This document shows positions 40,490 to 48,379 of a stretch of 64,000 nucleotides of DNA, in pieces (position 1 is the stretch's first letter; each line of letters starts with the position of its first letter). Origin of the DNA: CAVQAH01 sp963784195 (lineage in GTDB: Bacteria > Acidobacteriota > Vicinamibacteria > Vicinamibacterales > 2-12-FULL-66-21); assembly GCA_963784195.1 (NCBI GenBank), contig CAWARA010000018.1, forward strand, positions 473,494 through 537,493. Direction: 5' to 3'. The notes below the pieces were generated by a model that did no database searches, was not told the DNA's origin, and worked only from the letters and a program-made list of their open reading frames with translations. The position numbers were made by a program, and so were the translations under genes.

Positions 40490-41872
40490 ATGACCAGAAG
40501 ATCTGTGCTGGACCTGAGCCGGAAAGACAATCGCGCTCGCGCGTTCGAGCAGAAGCTTGCGCAGCAGATCGTCGGTCAGGACGAGGCTGTGCAGGTGTTG
40601 ACGAGTCTGTACCAGGTCTTCCTCGCCGACATGCTGCCGCCGCGGCGGCCAGTGGGCACGCTGCTCTTTCTGGGGCCGACCGGGTCAGGAAAAACGAGAA
40701 CTGCAGAAGCGGTCGCCGAAGCGTTGTTCGGCAATCCCCAGGCGCTCATCAAGATCGACTGCGCGGAATTTCAGCACGCGCACGAGATCGCGCGGCTCAT
40801 CGGGTCGCCTCCGGGATACGTGGGCCACAGGGAATCGGCGCCGCTGCTGACGCAGGAACACATCGACCGTCATCAGACGCCTGACACGAAACTGACGCTC
40901 CTGCTGTTCGACGAGATCGAGAAAGCGTCCGACGCGCTCTGGCAGCTCCTGCTGGGCATTCTCGACCGGGCGACGCTGACGCTCGGCGACAACAGCACCG
41001 TCGACTTTTCTCGCGCGCTCGTGATCATGACATCCAACCTGGGCGCACACGAGATGTCCGACATCGTCTCGGGCGGCCTCGGGTTCTCTCCTGCGCGAGA
41101 GGAGTCGCCGAAATCCGATGCGCGGCTGCAGCGCGACATCCATCGCGCGGGTGTCGAGTCCGCGCGCCGCCGTTTCTCGCCGGAGTTCATGAACCGCATC
41201 GACAAGACGATCGTCTTTACGTCGCTCGGGACGACCGAGTTGCGGGAGATTCTCGACCTCGAGCTGCAGGCCGTTCAGCGGCGACTGCTCAAGCAGAAGG
41301 GACCACGGTTCCGGTTCGAGTGCAGTGAACAAACGCGCGATTTCCTGTTGAAGGAAGGAACGGACGCCCGCTACGGCGCCCGGCATCTCAAGCGGGCGAT
41401 CGAGCGGCGCATCGTCGTCCCGCTCGCCGGCCTGATTGCTTCTCAGCAAGTCGGATCGGGCGATCTCGTCGAGATTGAGGTCGACCCGGACACCGGCGAG
41501 CTGGTGTTTACCCGAACCTCGGACGTGGTCGGACTTCCGGAGATCGACCCCCCGTACGACGTGGGCGACGAGTCCGATGCGGAACTCGAGCGAGAGGCCG
41601 CACGGCTGGCGGTCACTACGGCGATTGCCATCACGGCCGCGGTCGTCAACCTGATCGACATGCCGGCCGCGAGACGGTACCGAGATCTAACCTTCACCTC
41701 CAGTCATTTCCGGCGCGGAGCATCGCCTCGAACCGCTTCGAGCGCGGCCGGGAGGTGCACCTCACCGATGGGGATGCCGGTCGTCGTGTGCAGTCGCGCG
41801 ACCGGTCCATCGGGGCCAGCGCCGTACGCGACGTCTCCGACCGCGTCAAGATTGGCGTACGCATCCGCGTGA
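40490..41872 (+). CDS. single-ring ClpB-D2-type AAA+ ATPase
   Basis: 460 residues as read. Walker A GPTGSGKT near 62-69, Walker B LLLFDEIEKA near 137-146, sensor 1 TSNLG, Arg-finger region RFSPEFMNRIDK, and the ClpB D2-small domain (TDARYGARHLKRAIERRIVV). There is no Clp N-domain, no first ring and no ClpB middle domain, and no ClpP-binding loop that I can see; so it is a stand-alone unfoldase/remodeller of the ClpABC type. Start: ATG 40490 with GGAAA upstream; an ATG at 40457 would overlap the OrfA-like gene. The 3' end is doubtful: after AARRYRDL (about 41690) the frame runs antisense over 170 bases of the next gene and loses all family character; a single indel near 41680 would end the protein at GTEI and TAA there. 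Neighbour to a caspase-family protease. Confidence 0.85.
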   Translation: MTRRSVLDLSRKDNRARAFEQKLAQQIVGQDEAVQVLTSLYQVFLADMLPPRRPVGTLLFLGPTGSGKTRTAEAVAEALFGNPQALIKIDCAEFQHAHEIARLIGSPPGYVGHRESAPLLTQEHIDRHQTPDTKLTLLLFDEIEKASDALWQLLLGILDRATLTLGDNSTVDFSRALVIMTSNLGAHEMSDIVSGGLGFSPAREESPKSDARLQRDIHRAGVESARRRFSPEFMNRIDKTIVFTSLGTTELREILDLELQAVQRRLLKQKGPRFRFECSEQTRDFLLKEGTDARYGARHLKRAIERRIVVPLAGLIASQQVGSGDLVEIEVDPDTGELVFTRTSDVVGLPEIDPPYDVGDESDAELEREAARLAVTTAIAITAAVVNLIDMPAARRYRDLTFTSSHFRRGASPRTASSAAGRCTSPMGMPVVVCSRATGPSGPAPYATSPTASRLAYASA

Positions 41873-42126
41873 TCACCGGTCATGCCTTCCAGGCGGATTC
41901 GAACCCAGCGTGTCTCGCCTGTCCCGTTCCCGATCGCCTCTCGCAGCAACTGCAACGAGGGAATGCTGTCGATCCTCGTCTCTGCCACGGGCACGAGCCT
42001 GTCCCCGCGGGACAGGAACAGCTCGGCGCGTTCGCCAAGAGGGCTGGAGGCATCTTCCTCGAATGCGATCGTCACGACATCGGCCAGATCGATTTTCGTG
42101 GCCGCGTCTATCTCGAGGACCGTCAT
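41704..42126 (-). CDS. protein of unknown function beside the caspase locus
   Basis: 140 residues, acidic, no signal peptide or membrane helix. It opens MTVLEIDAATKIDLADVVTI and alternates short strands and loops, e.g. RAELFLSRGDRLVPVAETRI and GIPIGEVHLPAALEAVRG; no known motif. It lies between the ATPase (tail to tail) and the caspase-family gene (same strand, upstream, 126 bases away). A strong hairpin at 42201-42228 lies in that gap, so it may have its own promoter. By position it could be a chaperone, inhibitor or cofactor of either neighbour; that is speculation. Confidence 0.7.
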   Translation of the reverse strand: MTVLEIDAATKIDLADVVTIAFEEDASSPLGERAELFLSRGDRLVPVAETRIDSIPSLQLLREAIGNGTGETRWVRIRLEGMTGDHADAYANLDAVGDVAYGAGPDGPVARLHTTTGIPIGEVHLPAALEAVRGDAPRRK

Positions 42127-42200
42127 GGTTATTCCAGGGTGATGAGCCCCTGACGGGGGGCACGCCCGTGCCGCTGTCGATCAGGAGCTGTTGATCGGAT

Positions 42201-42228
42201 CTCGGGCCGCCCGCCGCGGCGGCCCGAG
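42201..42228 (-). terminator. strong GC hairpin after the caspase-family gene
   Basis: CTCGGGCCGCC (42201-42211) and GGCGGCCCGAG (42218-42228) form a perfect 11-bp stem with a six-base loop, 24 bases beyond the caspase stop at 42253. No T run follows on either strand. It probably ends or attenuates the caspase transcript before the 140-residue gene. Confidence 0.55.
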
Positions 42229-42252
42229 CGTGTTGTTCGAGATGCGTGGCGC

Positions 42253-44751
42253 CTAACGGCGGGCGCCAGCAAAGGCTTGCGCAATCCCTGGCGCGGCCTG
42301 CAGGACCCGTGGCAGGACCCTCAGAATCGCGCCAAAGATCTTCTCGTCACCTTCGTCGATCGTGCCGCCGGTTGCGGCTCCGACGTCGAAGCCTTTCTGA
42401 GTCTGAGTCTGAGTCTGAGGCGCGAACGCCTGAACGATCGCTGGCCCGGCCTGGAGTATCCGTGGCAGGGCCCTCAGAATCGCCCCGAAGATCTTCTCGT
42501 CACCTTCGGCCATCGCGCCGCCGGTTGCGGCTCCGATGTCGAAGCCTTTCTGCGGCGCGAACGCCTGAAGGATCCCGGGCGCGACCTGAAGGACGCGTGG
42601 GAGGACCCGCAGAATCGCGCCGAAGATCTTCTCGTCACCTTCGTCGATCGTACCGCCGGTTGCGGCTCCGATGTCGAAGCCTTTCTGCGGCGCGAATGCC
42701 TGGATGAGCCCGGGCGCGGCCTGGAGGACCCGTGGCAGGACCCGCAGAATCGCGCCGAAGATCTTCTCGTCCCCCTCGGGCATCGTTTCGCCGCCAAGTT
42801 CGAAGCCCTTGCGCGGCGCGAATGTCTGAAGGATCCCTGGTGCAGCACGCAGCACGTGCGGGAGCACGCGAAGCACGGCACCGAAGATCTTCTCGTCTCC
42901 CTCGGGCATCGTTTCGCCGCCAAGCTCGAAGCCCTTGCGCGGCGCGAATGTCTGAAGGATCCCTGGTGCAGCACGCAGCACGTGCGGGAGCACACGAAGA
43001 ACGGCGCCGAAGATCTTCTCATCGCCCTCGAGACCGGCTTCGGCCGATTCGAACGGGCTGAACTCCTTCCGGCGACCGCTGAACGAGCGCACGATGCCCG
43101 GCACCGAGGAAATCACCGCTGGCAGGATCGCCCCCAGCAGTGGCAGGAACTTCTGGATGTCCTCGTCGCCGATCTCGCCGACTGCACCAGCTTCGCCACC
43201 GAGTTCGATGTCCTTGCGACGGCCGCGCACGGCCTGAAGAATGGCGGGGAGGGCCGCTGACACCGCACTGGCGATGAACGGCAGGAACTTCTGCATCTCT
43301 TCCTGCTCGGTTCCACCGAACGTCTCGCGATCCGAGCTCGAACGCCTTCCGCCGCGGCCGAAACGCGCCGATGATGCTCGGCGCCGCCGAGATCACCGCC
43401 GGGAGAATCGCCCCAAGGAGCGGCAGGAATTTCTGCATGTCTTCGTCGGTGATCCATCGGTGCCGAGACCGGTCTCGCCGCCGAGTTCGATGTCCTTGCG
43501 GCGGCCGCGCACGGCCTGAAGGATGGAAGGCAGCGCTGCTGAGACGGCGCTGACGATAAACGGCAGGAACTTCTCCATCTCTTCCTGCTCGGTCCCGCCC
43601 ATCGCCTCACCGCCCAACTCGAATGCTTTCCGCCGCGGCCGTATCGCGCTGATGATGCTCGGCGCCGCCGAAATCACGGCTGGGATAATCGCCGCAAGGA
43701 GCGGCAGGAACTTCTGCATCTCCTCGTCGGTCGCAGAAATGGATGATCCGGATGCGAATGCTGATGCCCCGAGTTCGTCAGCCACTTTCCTCACCTCCAT
43801 GTCGAGAAACGTCCGGTTCTTCAGAGTCCCGGGCTTGGCGCGCTCGAGGATGAGCGGTGTTTGCCGGAAGCCGAGGGTCTTGAGGTTCGTGGCGGTGCGA
43901 TTGAACACCTCGGAGGCCGTCCGTCGGTTGCCCAGCGACTGCACGGACTTCAACATGCAATGCGTGAAGGCCGAGAGGCCTCCGGTTTTCGACGTGCTCG
44001 CCGCGGCGGTTTCGGTCTCCAGGCAGGCGGAAATCAGCAGCGCGTTCATCTCGGGCTGTGGCGCTTCCGATGGATCAGACAACGCCTTTGGCGCGACGGC
44101 GCGTGCCGTTCCGGACGCCGCGCTGGCGGGCGCCGCGAAGACCGAGGAGAGTGCTTGCATCGTTGCCGCGGTGCCACAGCCGAACCGGCGATACGCCGTC
44201 ACGCGGGTCGGCTTGTCTTCTGCCGGCTTGCGGGCAAGCGCCTCGAACGCCTTCGCCTGTTCCTCCGCGGGCGGCTGGTACGCTTTGACCTGCGCGATCT
44301 CGGCGTCTGGCGCGGTCCCGGTCGGATCGAACACGAACTTGAAGTTGCCGCCTGCGAAACAGCAATCCAGCAGCACCGTCAGCGCTCCGGTCGGAGTGTT
44401 CTGCGTTTTGGCGACGAGCTTGTCGTCCACCCAGAGCGCGGGCTTGCCGGACTCATCGCGCAGGACGAGAAATTCCTCCATCACACCGTTGGTGAGCTTG
44501 GTGTAGCCATGGCCCGAATAGAAGAACACCAGCCGATCGTCCGGCTTGGCATCCGAGACGAGCCAGTCGAGTTCCCGTTCGACGTTTCCGACCGTCGCCT
44601 TCGCGTCGAACAGCGTGTGAATGTCGCGAATGTTGTAGCTGCTCTGGAGAAGCCGCGAGATTGCGTTTCCGTCCGCGATACAGCTCGGCAGGTTGTTCGG
44701 TGGACCACCATAGTCGTCGATGGCGACCACCAGCGCTTTCTTGTTTGGCAT
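42253..44751 (-). CDS. caspase-family (C14) protease with eleven C-terminal amphipathic repeats
   Basis: About 832 residues. Residues 1-335 are a caspase-like p20/p10 domain: opening MPNKKALVVAIDDYGG, catalytic His81 in YSGHG and catalytic Cys131 in LLDCCFAGG, later TGGLSAFTHCMLKSVQ. From residue 342 come eleven tandem repeats of 42-51 residues, each with an acidic start (DEE or EGDEK), a hydrophobic helix (KFLPLLAAIIPAVISAAPSI or IFGAILRVLPRVLQAAPGI), a basic group (RPRRK, RGRRK, APRK) and FELGGE or FDIGAATGG. The frame is lost near 43445 and regained near 43335; the repeat pattern bridges both points, so the protein is probably continuous. Start: ATG 44751 has GGAGGGAG just upstream. The 40 codons before it to ATG 44871 have only about half G/C in third positions and look non-coding. 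Confidence 0.9.
42256..43728 (-). repeat. eleven coding tandem repeats of the caspase-family protein
   Basis: Repeat positions on the minus strand: 43728-43585, 43584-43448, 43447-43303 (shifted frame), 43302-43168, 43167-43024, 43023-42898, 42897-42772, 42771-42637, 42636-42502, 42501-42349 and 42348-42256. The first five are type A (QKFLP...RRK...ELGGE), alternating between PAVISAAPSII and SAALPSILQAV subtypes; the last six are type B (GDEKIFGA.LRVLP). Repeats 6 and 7 are identical as protein and almost identical as DNA, so the array is still expanding. Repeat 10 contains a short CTGAGT tandem (42397-42419). Confidence 0.92.
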
Positions 44752-45424
44752 CGTTGCTCCCTCCGTGGTGTCAGCCTGGTCTGTCCCGGCTTGCTGACCT
44801 TCGGCTGTCTGTCGACGTGGTTCCGCTTTCTTCCTGCTGGCGCGTTTCTTCGCTGGAGAAGGGGATGACATGCGCGTCTCCGCCTGCCTCGCTGGCAGGA
44901 AGTCGTCTGATGCCGCCCGGGTGAACGCCCGGAGCGGGCGAGGTCACGAAACACTAGCGAGACCGTCTCGACTCATTATGAGAGTCAAAACGGGGTACCG
45001 AGCCTATGTCCGCTCGGAGCGGCTGTCAAGGTTTTTAGACGAAAAAATCTGGCGGGCTGAACGATTTAGAAACGCCTATATCTTGTTAGAAGAACGAATG
45101 TTATACGAACAGTGTGCGAATGCGTCTCACGTCGTCGCCTCTTAACCTTCCAGGTGCCAGCGTGAGGTCGTTCACGTATTGATAACGTTATATTCTCGTA
45201 ATTATCGCGTGATACGGCTCGTCTTCGCTTGAACTGACGCAGGGGTCTTCGTCGCGTTCAGCAAGAACCTGCGTTCGATGGTCGCGCCCGCTCCGCAACG
45301 AAGGCCGGTACGAACCATCGCCGGGCGGCCATCGGCGACAACCGCGGCCGTATTCGTGAGTAACAGCGATAATCCAGCGGACTTCCAGCCGTCCGTGGTA
45401 GTAATGCCCCAACACGAGGAGATC
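44752..45424. other. divergent control region between the caspase-family and GMC genes
   Basis: No gene is supported in this 673-base gap. It is A/T-rich from about 44970 to 45230 against the high-GC background. Elements seen: perfect CGAGAC-C-GTCTCG (44958-44970), adjoining CTCAT-T-ATGAG (44972-44982), a TTGACT box on the minus strand about 10 bases upstream of it, and TTGATA with TTATCG 17 bases apart on the plus strand near 45179-45207. These could be the divergent promoters and an operator; only the palindromes are certain. Confidence 0.45.
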
Positions 45425-47110
45425 ATGCTGCGACAGTCCGAAACCTTTGACGCCATCGTCGTCGGCTCGGGCATTTCTGGCGGCTGGGCCGCCAAGGAAT
45501 TGACCGAACAGGGGCTCCGCGTGTTGCTGCTGGAGCGCGGCAAGAACGTCGAGCACGTCAAGGACTATGGCAACGCCACCAAAGCGCCGTGGGAATACCC
45601 GCATCGCGGCGGTCGCACGCGGGCAATGGAGGACGCCTATCCAGTCCTCAAGCGCGACTACCCGCTGAACGAGAGGAACCTCGAGTTTTGGGTGTCGGAC
45701 CGCGATTCGCCGTACACGGAGATCAAGCGCTTCGACTGGTACCGCGGCTACCACGTGGGCGGGCGCTCGCTCACGTGGGGGCGACAGAGCTATCGCTTGA
45801 GCGACTTCGACTTCGACGCCAATGCGAAGGAAGGGATTGCCGTCGATTGGCCAATCCGCTACGCGGACCTCGCACCGTGGTACGACCACGTCGAGAGGCA
45901 CGCCGGGATCGCCGGATCGAAGGAAGGGCTTCCACAACTCCCGGACGGACAGTTCCAACCCGCGATGCCGCTCAATTGCGCCGAGGAGCTGATCGCCGGC
46001 CGCTTGTCGAAGCAGTTCGAGGGGCGGCGGCGGCTGATTCCCGGGCGTGTCGCGAACCTGACGCAACCGCTGCCAGGTCGAGCGCCGTGCATGTACCGGA
46101 ACGCCTGCTGGCTCGGATGTCCGCTGGGCGCTTACTTCAGCACGCAGGCGTCGACGCTCCCCCCGGCTCTCGAAACGGGGCGGCTGACGCTCAAGACGTT
46201 CGCGATCGTGACCGACGTCGTCTACGACCGTGAGAAGCAGCGCGCGACCGGCGTTCGGGTGCTCGATGCCGTCAGCAGCCGGACCACCGAGTACCGTGCG
46301 CGCGTGGTTTTTCTGTGCGCGTCCGCCCTGAACTCCACCTGGCTTCTGATGCGCTCGGCTACCGACGTGTGGCCGGGAGGACTGGGAAGCAGCTCCGGCG
46401 AGCTCGGGCACAACCTGATGGATCACCACTTCCGGTGCGGGGCGAGTGGGGCCATGGAGGAGCTCGGCGACCGCTATGTCTACGGGCGCAGGCCGACAGG
46501 GTTCTACATTCCACGATTCCGAAACCTGTTCGGGGACAAGCGCGAGTACCTGCGGGGGTTCGGCTATCAGGGCAGCGCCAGCAGGCAGGCGTGGGAACGG
46601 GCCGTCGCGGAGCTCGGGGTCGGCGCAGCGTTCAAAGATGCGATGGCGACACCCGGTCCGTGGCAAATGGGCGCCACGGCCTTTGGTGAAATGCTGCCTG
46701 TTCACGACAACCGGATCTCGATCGACGAGGCGAAGAAGGATCGTTGGGGTTTGCCCGTACTCGCGATCGACTGCGCGACGGGAGAAAACGAACGCCTGAT
46801 GCGCCGCGACATGATGAACGACATGGCGGAAATGCTCGAGGCAACAGGCGTCAAAGATGTTCGCGTTTACGACAACCCGTACTACCCAGGCATGGGCATT
46901 CACGAGATGGGCACCGCGCGGATGGGCCGGGACCCGAAGACGTCGGTACTGAATGCGCACAATCAGGTCTGGGACTGCCCCAACGTGTTCGTCACCGACG
47001 GCGCGTGTATGACGTCGGCAGGCTGTCAGAATCCGTCGCTCACATACATGGCGCTGACGGCACGTGCCGCCCGCTACGCAGTCGAAGAACTGAAGCGCGG
47101 AAACCTCTGA
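45425..47110 (+). CDS. GMC family oxidoreductase (gluconate/fructose dehydrogenase-like large subunit)
   Basis: 561 residues. FAD-binding GSGISGGWAAKEL near 15-27, followed by the C-terminal GMC domain with a His-rich active-site region HEMGTARMGRDPKTSVLNAH and NPSLTYMALTARAARYAVEE. This is the membrane-bound sugar/polyol dehydrogenase type that transfers electrons to a cytochrome or quinone. Start: ATG 45425 is preceded by GAGGAG at a good distance; an upstream ATG at 45404 is possible. The partner small subunit gene begins 21 bases later, but no cytochrome c subunit follows, so the electron acceptor is not evident. The substrate is likely a sugar acid or polyol; unproven. Confidence 0.9.
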   Translation: MLRQSETFDAIVVGSGISGGWAAKELTEQGLRVLLLERGKNVEHVKDYGNATKAPWEYPHRGGRTRAMEDAYPVLKRDYPLNERNLEFWVSDRDSPYTEIKRFDWYRGYHVGGRSLTWGRQSYRLSDFDFDANAKEGIAVDWPIRYADLAPWYDHVERHAGIAGSKEGLPQLPDGQFQPAMPLNCAEELIAGRLSKQFEGRRRLIPGRVANLTQPLPGRAPCMYRNACWLGCPLGAYFSTQASTLPPALETGRLTLKTFAIVTDVVYDREKQRATGVRVLDAVSSRTTEYRARVVFLCASALNSTWLLMRSATDVWPGGLGSSSGELGHNLMDHHFRCGASGAMEELGDRYVYGRRPTGFYIPRFRNLFGDKREYLRGFGYQGSASRQAWERAVAELGVGAAFKDAMATPGPWQMGATAFGEMLPVHDNRISIDEAKKDRWGLPVLAIDCATGENERLMRRDMMNDMAEMLEATGVKDVRVYDNPYYPGMGIHEMGTARMGRDPKTSVLNAHNQVWDCPNVFVTDGACMTSAGCQNPSLTYMALTARAARYAVEELKRGNL

Positions 47111-47130
47111 TTCGCCCGGAGCTGCAGGAC

Positions 47131-47814
47131 ATGGACGACCGGATCGAAAGCCGACAAGGGGAAGCGCAAACCGCGACGCTCATGACGCGCAGAGAAGCGG
47201 TGCTGCGCGTGACCACGCTGCTCGGAGGCGCCGCCCTCGTTGGTGGAGATCGACTCTTTGCAGCCGCCGACGCGAATCAGGCCGTCCGGACCGCGGCGGC
47301 CGCGGCGGGTGTTGGCGACTTCAGCTCGATTGACATCGCGTTACTCGATGAAGTGGCGGAGACGATTCTCCCGGAAACCAAGACACCTGGCGCGAAAGCT
47401 GCGAAAACGGGCGCGTTCATGGCGCTCATGGTCACGGACGTGTATGAGGACCGCGATCGGGAGATCTTTCGCGCCGGCATGCGGCAGATCGACGAGGTCT
47501 GCCGCGGCGCGCACGGCGTCCCGTTCATGGAGGCCACTTCGAGCCAGCGCCTGGCCTTGCTCGAACAGCTCGATCGCGAGCAGAAAGCCTATATGGACGA
47601 GCGTGCGGGGCCGTCGCGGCCACGCGCCCCGGCGTCACCTTCCAGCGAAGGGCCGTCTCACTACTTCCGCATGATGAAGGAGCTTGCGCTGCTGGGGTAC
47701 TTCACCTCGGAGATCGGATACACCCAGGCGATGCGCTACGTCGAGGCACCGGGACGTTTCGATCCGTGTGTGCCGCTGGCGCCCGGCGACAAGGCGTGGG
47801 CGCCTCACGCCTGA
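47131..47814 (+). CDS. gluconate 2-dehydrogenase subunit 3-like protein
   Basis: 227 residues. A twin-arginine-like leader MTRREAVLRVTTLLGGAALV (from residue 18) fits Tat export together with the cofactor-loaded large subunit. The remainder resembles subunit 3 (IDIALLDEVAETILPETKTP, GAKAAKTGAFMALMVTDVYE, MRYVEAPGRFDPCVPLAPGD). Small subunits of this family stabilise or export the GMC enzyme. The start could be ATG 47131 or the ATG at 47182 that begins directly at the Tat leader. Translationally close to the GMC gene. Confidence 0.88.
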   Translation: MDDRIESRQGEAQTATLMTRREAVLRVTTLLGGAALVGGDRLFAAADANQAVRTAAAAAGVGDFSSIDIALLDEVAETILPETKTPGAKAAKTGAFMALMVTDVYEDRDREIFRAGMRQIDEVCRGAHGVPFMEATSSQRLALLEQLDREQKAYMDERAGPSRPRAPASPSSEGPSHYFRMMKELALLGYFTSEIGYTQAMRYVEAPGRFDPCVPLAPGDKAWAPHA

Positions 47815-47867
47815 CCGCAGTGTGAGCAGCGGTGTTGACCGACCGACTTCAAATCCTGACGGATGAA

Positions 47868-48329
47868 TTACGGTTCGTCGCCGCTCGGGCCATAGATCTG
47901 CGGAACTTTCGATCCCATCGGGCGCAGGTAGGTCGTGATCTGCCCGCGATGATGAACGATGTCGAAGAGAAAACTCCACGCCATCGGTGATGCCGGACGC
48001 TGGCTGCCGAAGAACTCGAGCATGCCATCCCAGCGCGTCGCGGGAAGCGCCTTCAACCGGCGGATGATGTCGGCACTCTGCTTCTCGTAGATTCCAAGCA
48101 GTTCCTTCATGGTGGCGGGCGCGGCGGGCGGATTCCAGTCCGCCTTCCCGGTTTCGAGCGCCTCCATGATCATCTTTTCCTCGCAGGCGATCTGCCACGC
48201 GATCTCGCTCGCCGTGCGCGACTTCGGATCCGGCCGGTAATCGGAGCCTTCCGGAATCCGCGCGATCACATTGCGCGTGGTCTTTGCTTCGTTTTCCCAG
48301 AACGTCGTGAACAACGCTCGTTCGTCCAT
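47868..48329 (-). CDS. DinB-like four-helix protein
   Basis: 153 residues with the DinB/YfiT metal-binding helical bundle: WENEAKTTRNVIARIPEGSD in helix 1, SRTASEIAWQIACEEKMIME in helix 2 and VHHRGQITTYLRPMG in helix 4, where the two His belong to the metal site. DinB proteins of this size are often thiol-dependent transferases (mycothiol/bacillithiol type) or of unknown function, and are not DNA polymerases. Start: AGGGAGGT before ATG 48329; a longer frame to 48383 overlaps the upstream gene by four bases. Probably co-transcribed with the class C hydrolase 50 bases upstream. Confidence 0.9.
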   Translation of the reverse strand: MDERALFTTFWENEAKTTRNVIARIPEGSDYRPDPKSRTASEIAWQIACEEKMIMEALETGKADWNPPAAPATMKELLGIYEKQSADIIRRLKALPATRWDGMLEFFGSQRPASPMAWSFLFDIVHHRGQITTYLRPMGSKVPQIYGPSGDEP

Positions 48330-48379
48330 GCGGACCTCCCTTCTGTCCGATTGTAGATCCAGCGGCTTGCGCAGAGGGT

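Noticed and set aside
40177..41872. Complete IS3-family insertion sequence
   Set aside because: Only OrfA is present; no OrfB, no -1 frameshift site, no terminal inverted repeats or target duplication.
42253..43296. Possible CRISPR array, because of regular 126-153 base repeats
   Set aside because: Repeats are too long and without unique spacers, and they code for a continuous periodic protein.
44752..44871. Forty-residue N-terminal extension of the caspase-family protein from ATG 44871
   Set aside because: Third-position G/C is about one half against a much higher level in the gene, and ATG 44751 has a strong Shine-Dalgarno sequence; kept as an alternative only.
45188..46960. 590-codon minus-strand open frame opposite the GMC oxidoreductase
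   Set aside because: Shadow frame; no ribosome-binding site, atypical residues, and FAD motifs on the other strand.
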